DNA from: a virus
Length of the DNA: 22,911 nt
IMG/VR virus record: IMGVR_UViG_3300023108_000164
Location: 1-22,911 of that record
Reading direction: 5' to 3' (one strand)
The notes beneath the pieces are model-generated. The model did not search any database, was not told the origin of the DNA, and saw only the letters and a program-made list of their open reading frames with translations. Of the stretch, positions 20,872-22,911 are shown in pieces (the stretch's first letter is position 1; each line of letters begins with the position of its first letter). The position numbers and the translations under genes were made by a program.

Positions 20872-21048
20872 ATGAAGTATGAAATCATCGTTGAATGGAA
20901 CAACAAGGCATCAAACATTTTGTATGACAAACGCACCACACCTAAGACACAACGAGGTGCAAATCGTCAACTGGCAAATGTAGTGAAGAAGTACGAAGAG
21001 TATTTTGCTGGATATGATTACATGCGTCTAACTGTCACTGCTATCTAA
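20872..21048 (+). CDS. Very small basic protein, unknown
   Basis: A 58-residue protein (MKYEIIVEWNNKASNILYDK), with strand, basic loop (RTTPKTQRGANRQLANVV) and C-terminal strand (MRLTVTAI). The start and stop are both TAATCATG junctions. The beta-alpha-beta pattern and net positive charge suggest a small nucleic-acid-binding protein, but that is inferred from shape only. No family is recognised. Confidence 0.65.
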   Translation: MKYEIIVEWNNKASNILYDKRTTPKTQRGANRQLANVVKKYEEYFAGYDYMRLTVTAI

Positions 21049-21050
21049 TC

Positions 21051-21236
21051 ATGAAACTCTCAAAACAGATTGAAAAGTTAATGATTTCTCGTGGTTATCG
21101 TCTTGCACGAACCAAGAAACATAACGTCTGGGTGAATAGCAAAGGGCAGACAGTTACAACCTCTAAGACTACAGGAGACGCAGGAAGATTGCTCAAGAAT
21201 ATTGAGCGTGACATCAACAAACTTGCGAGGGTTTGA
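21051..21236 (+). CDS. Small basic protein, HicA/dsRBD-like fold possible
   Basis: A 61-residue basic protein: helix (KLSKQIEKLMISRGYRL), then three short strands (RTKKHNVWVN, GQTVTTSKT), then helix (AGRLLKNIERDINKL). This alpha-beta-beta-beta-alpha order, with a His in the KHNVW strand, recalls the HicA mRNA-interferase fold. Typical HicA proteins have a G-S-H-x-x-F/Y pattern; here KKHNVW is the nearest equivalent, so activity is uncertain. No HicB-like antitoxin gene is evident next door. It may be a phage RNA-binding protein of the same fold. The start is a TAATCATG junction. Confidence 0.65.
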   Translation: MKLSKQIEKLMISRGYRLARTKKHNVWVNSKGQTVTTSKTTGDAGRLLKNIERDINKLARV

Positions 21237-21249
21237 GTAAAGAATGGTT

Positions 21250-21307
21250 GTGCCAGTCACACGAACTGTCCACCATTGCCCCCACGGGCACCAAAATCGT
21301 GTATATT
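21250..21307 (+). promoter_or_regulatory. Dyad, hairpin and -10 control cassette, copy D
   Basis: Left arm GTGCCAGT (21250-21257); right arm AACTGTCCACCA (21264-21275). A weak hairpin, TGCCC (21277-21281) with GGGCA (21286-21290), precedes TATATT (21302-21307). GTCCAC begins 34 bases before the -10 box. Here the stop of the upstream gene is 13 bases before the left arm. Confidence 0.55.
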
Positions 21308-21332
21308 AAAAGAGTCAAAGGAATCGCACCAA

Positions 21333-21569
21333 ATGCAACTCACTTCACAAGGTCAACATCGTGCAATGGTCGTTGAGTTTCGTCCTCACAACATTCTCAG
21401 CGAAAAGTTTGTCTACACTCTCAAATTCATGGGAGATGAGATGACCAAATCCATGCGTTTGATGAGCAAAAAAGAAATGATTGAGACTGTAAATGCACGT
21501 CTTGATCTTAACTATGAGGTGACAGATTTCCTTACTGAGCCTCAAGAATATCTGCCATGTGCCTGCTGA
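21333..21569 (+). CDS. Small protein, unknown
   Basis: A 78-residue protein. ATG 21333 (MQLTSQGQHRAMVVEFRPHN) is chosen because AAAGGAA lies about 9 bases upstream and because it follows the TATATT promoter; a longer frame would start inside the control cassette. Residues 10-35 suggest strands (AMVVEFRP, KFVYTLKFM), then a helix (SKKEMIETVNARL). A CAC end follows EYLPC. First gene of the last operon; no family is recognised. Confidence 0.7.
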   Translation: MQLTSQGQHRAMVVEFRPHNILSEKFVYTLKFMGDEMTKSMRLMSKKEMIETVNARLDLNYEVTDFLTEPQEYLPCAC

Positions 21570-21597
21570 TCAATCTGCAAAACTTCCCCACAAACTA

Positions 21598-21804
21598 ATG
21601 CAATTCCAAATCCTTTCTGTCGATTTTGATGTTGACTGCAACATCTATGATCCTTCACTTGAGTGCCCTACAAGTGAGGAACTTGCAGAGAATTACATTG
21701 GTGAAATTTGGGAGGCAGATGATGAAGATGATTTGATTGAAGAAATCACAAACGATGCAGCACATTGCATCTATTCTATTGACTACCGTATCATCCTTAA
21801 ATGA
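21598..21804 (+). CDS. Small acidic protein, unknown
   Basis: A 68-residue, very acidic protein (MQFQILSVDFDVDCNIYDPS, then GEIWEADDEDDLIEEITNDA). ATG 21598 has no clear ribosome site; GTG 21559, overlapping the preceding gene, would add 13 residues and is an alternative start. The first strand and final strand (CIYSIDYRIILK) suggest an alpha/beta fold. Many Asp/Glu could allow metal binding or DNA mimicry, but no family is recognised. Ends in an ATGA overlap. Confidence 0.65.
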   Translation: MQFQILSVDFDVDCNIYDPSLECPTSEELAENYIGEIWEADDEDDLIEEITNDAAHCIYSIDYRIILK

Positions 21805-21980
21805 ACATGAACCGCTCCGAACTTCAACAACAACTTGTTAACGAAATGATTGACGGGATGGATCACAAAACTATGTGGTCAGTTCTTGATAGTTACATGA
21901 TGGAGAGTTATGGTAAGTATACCGATGATGAATTGATGGAAGAAGTTAAAGAATACTACCCTGAACTTTTGGAGGAATAA
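21801..21980 (+). CDS. Small helical cyanophage-type protein
   Basis: A 59-residue protein (MNMNRSELQQQLVNEMIDGM, then YTDDELMEEVKEYYPELLEE). I recall similar short proteins, of the type NRxELQQQLVNEMIDGMD, from other T4-like cyanophages, all of unknown function. It is acidic and helical throughout. ATG 21801 overlaps the previous stop; a second ATG 21807 is a possible start. The 3' end carries TTGGAGGAATAATG, serving as ribosome site and start for the next gene. Confidence 0.7.
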   Translation: MNMNRSELQQQLVNEMIDGMDHKTMWSVLDSYMMESYGKYTDDELMEEVKEYYPELLEE

Positions 21981-22195
21981 TGTCACTCATCAAACAACAT
22001 CTTCACCACATTCAACAACAAACAATGGATCAAGATTCTATCACGGAAATGTTATCACTGTCCGAAGAAATTCAGGAACAGATTGAAATTGCAGGTGAAC
22101 TTTGGGAACTCAGTGACTTTGAAATCACCGCATTATGTGGCATGGTTGCTGATGCTTTCGCTAGCAAAGGTATCTCACTGAAGGAGTTAGTATGA
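21980..22195 (+). CDS. Small acidic helical protein, unknown
   Basis: A 71-residue protein (MSLIKQHLHHIQQQTMDQDS, then EEIQEQIEIAGELWELSDFE). The start is well supported by GGAGG six bases upstream, embedded in the previous gene's end. It is almost wholly helical and acidic after a His/Gln-rich first helix. It ends in an ATGA overlap preceded by AAGGAG, which serves the next gene. No family is recognised. Confidence 0.7.
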   Translation: MSLIKQHLHHIQQQTMDQDSITEMLSLSEEIQEQIEIAGELWELSDFEITALCGMVADAFASKGISLKELV

Positions 22196-22329
22196 GGATC
22201 ATTCTTGTCGCTTTTGTTATCATCATCGGTGCCAACATTGGCATTAATTTGATTGAGAAAGTTTCTGAGATTCAAGATAACAAAATGGCACAGTTTTGCA
22301 AGGTCGATCCGTCCTATTGTGCCAATTGA
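22192..22329 (+). CDS. Tiny one-helix membrane protein
   Basis: A 45-residue protein. Residues 2-20 (RIILVAFVIIIGANIGINL) form a membrane helix or signal anchor, followed by a short outside part with two Cys (FCKVDPSYCAN) that could form a disulfide. The ribosome site AAGGAG lies 7 bases upstream and the ATG overlaps the previous stop. Its TGA lies between the arms of the dyad at 22319. The function is unknown; an envelope-modifying role early in infection is possible. Confidence 0.7.
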   Translation: MRIILVAFVIIIGANIGINLIEKVSEIQDNKMAQFCKVDPSYCAN

Positions 22330-22384
22330 CTAGGTGGCACAATTTTCTGGCATTGCCGCCCAGATGCCCTATTGTATGTTCATA
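22319..22384 (+). promoter_or_regulatory. Dyad, hairpin and -10 control cassette, copy F
   Basis: GTGCCA (22319-22324) and TGGCAC (22335-22340) are perfect inverted halves around the TGA stop. A weak stem, GGCAT (22349-22353) with ATGCC (22364-22368), precedes TATTGT (22370-22375), ATG, then TTCATA. GTGGCAC begins 36 bases before the -10-like box. TGTATG-TT-CATACA (22374-22387 region) is also palindromic. Confidence 0.5.
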
Positions 22385-22432
22385 CAGGGGGAGGGAAACC
22401 AACCCCACCACACTCAACCGACTCTCACTCTC

Positions 22433-22783
22433 ATGCGTAAGATCGAAAAGCAAATGTGTGCCGCAGTTCAAAAGAACATCAACTGGCAATCTGCTAATAC
22501 TTCTGTTCACTTTGACCCCGAAACTGGGGTGTCTGTTGTTCGTCTTCATGGCAACAAGATTGCCGAGATTTCTGACAACGACATGACAATCTTCGACGGT
22601 GGTTGGCAATCTGTCACCACTAAATCTCGTCTCAATGCATTATGCGATGAGTTCTGCATTGCTGGTGAAGGTGTTTTCCAGAAAGATTTTAAGTGGTTTG
22701 TGCGTAAAGTTGTCGCACAATCTCCCATCACTGGTAAAGTCTTCAACGTCGAAGATTTCACCAATGGTTATGTTTTTGCCTGA
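22433..22783 (+). CDS. Conserved phage protein, unknown function
   Basis: A 116-residue protein. ATG 22433 (MRKIEKQMCAAVQKNINWQS) is preferred; longer frames begin inside the control cassette. The stretch VRLHGNKIAEI, then TIFDGGWQSVTTKSRLNALC and GEGVFQKDFKWFVRK, is a pattern I recall from many phage genomes as an unnamed protein. It looks like a small beta-sheet protein followed by a helix, ending NVEDFTNGYVFA. There is no ribosome site close to the ATG. The upstream cassette indicates separate transcription. Confidence 0.75.
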   Translation: MRKIEKQMCAAVQKNINWQSANTSVHFDPETGVSVVRLHGNKIAEISDNDMTIFDGGWQSVTTKSRLNALCDEFCIAGEGVFQKDFKWFVRKVVAQSPITGKVFNVEDFTNGYVFA

Positions 22784-22788
22784 TCTAA

Positions 22789-22911
22789 ATGACCAAACGT
22801 AAAACACTCTCATTCAAACCATTTGACCCTAAAAAAGTGAAAATCATCGGTATTCTCTTTGTCGTCTCGTTCTTTGCATTTCCTGCCGTTCGTTATCACA
22901 CTGCCGAGGCA
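22789..22911 (+). CDS. Start of a membrane-anchored protein (cut by the window edge)
   Basis: Only the first 41 residues are present. A basic start (MTKRKTLSFKPFDPKKVK) is followed by a hydrophobic helix (IIGILFVVSFFAFPAV), an N-terminal membrane anchor or signal peptide, and then RYHTAEA at the edge. ATG 22789 lies 5 bases after the previous stop. The function cannot be judged from this part. Confidence 0.6.
   Translation, partial: MTKRKTLSFKPFDPKKVKIIGILFVVSFFAFPAVRYHTAEA

Overview
The window looks like part of the genome of a T4-like myovirus of cyanobacteria (marine Synechococcus/Prochlorococcus type). The case rests on very long tail-fibre/adhesin genes with VGIGT repeats, an S74-type self-cleaving chaperone end and a glycine-rich adhesin. 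It is helped by T4-type late promoter boxes (ATAAATA/CTAAATA) just ahead of the structural genes, a DUF4385 protein, a phage-type 2OG-Fe(II) oxygenase, and a dense series of tiny overlapping genes. The host assignment is inference from family resemblance; no database was searched. I see no tRNA, rRNA, insertion sequence or CRISPR array, and no gene-free stretch longer than 300 bases (the longest is about 200, at 13799-13994).

Region 1 (1-3443) holds small exported or membrane-bound proteins. On the + strand are the end of a Ser/Thr/Ala-rich virion-like protein, a secreted Ser/Thr-rich protein, and a secreted protein whose signal-peptide region is overprinted by a 31-residue, 10-cysteine ORF. 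On the - strand a four-gene operon (3443 down to 1514) encodes a small two-helix membrane protein, a one-helix membrane protein, an exported HEGWH zincin-like protein and a proline-rich membrane protein with a basic tail. Its last gene overlaps the + strand gene tail to tail by 104 bases.

Region 2 (3465-13798) is the late structural block. Two late promoter boxes face away from each other at 3465-3481, one for the - operon and one for the 1738-residue fibre protein. Further boxes at 8724 and 12663 overlap stop codons and precede the 518-residue VGIGT protein and the oxygenase/zinc-finger pair. The 784-residue Gly-rich adhesin starts 2 bases after the 518-residue gene.

Region 3 (13799-22911) is a likely early/middle accessory block. 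It opens with a structured spacer and a near-consensus sigma70 promoter (TTGACA, 18 bases, TATAAT). A ParB-like protein, an SF2 helicase, a possible nuclease, a DUF4385 protein and about twenty small proteins of mostly unknown function follow. Most genes are linked by ATGA, TAATG or TAATCATG stop-start junctions, which suggests translational coupling. The gene blocks are separated by six compact cassettes. Each holds an imperfect GTG-CAGT-like dyad (usually at the stop codon of the upstream gene), a hairpin, and a -10 box 34-37 bases after the right dyad arm. This recurring control module is the least explained structure in the window.
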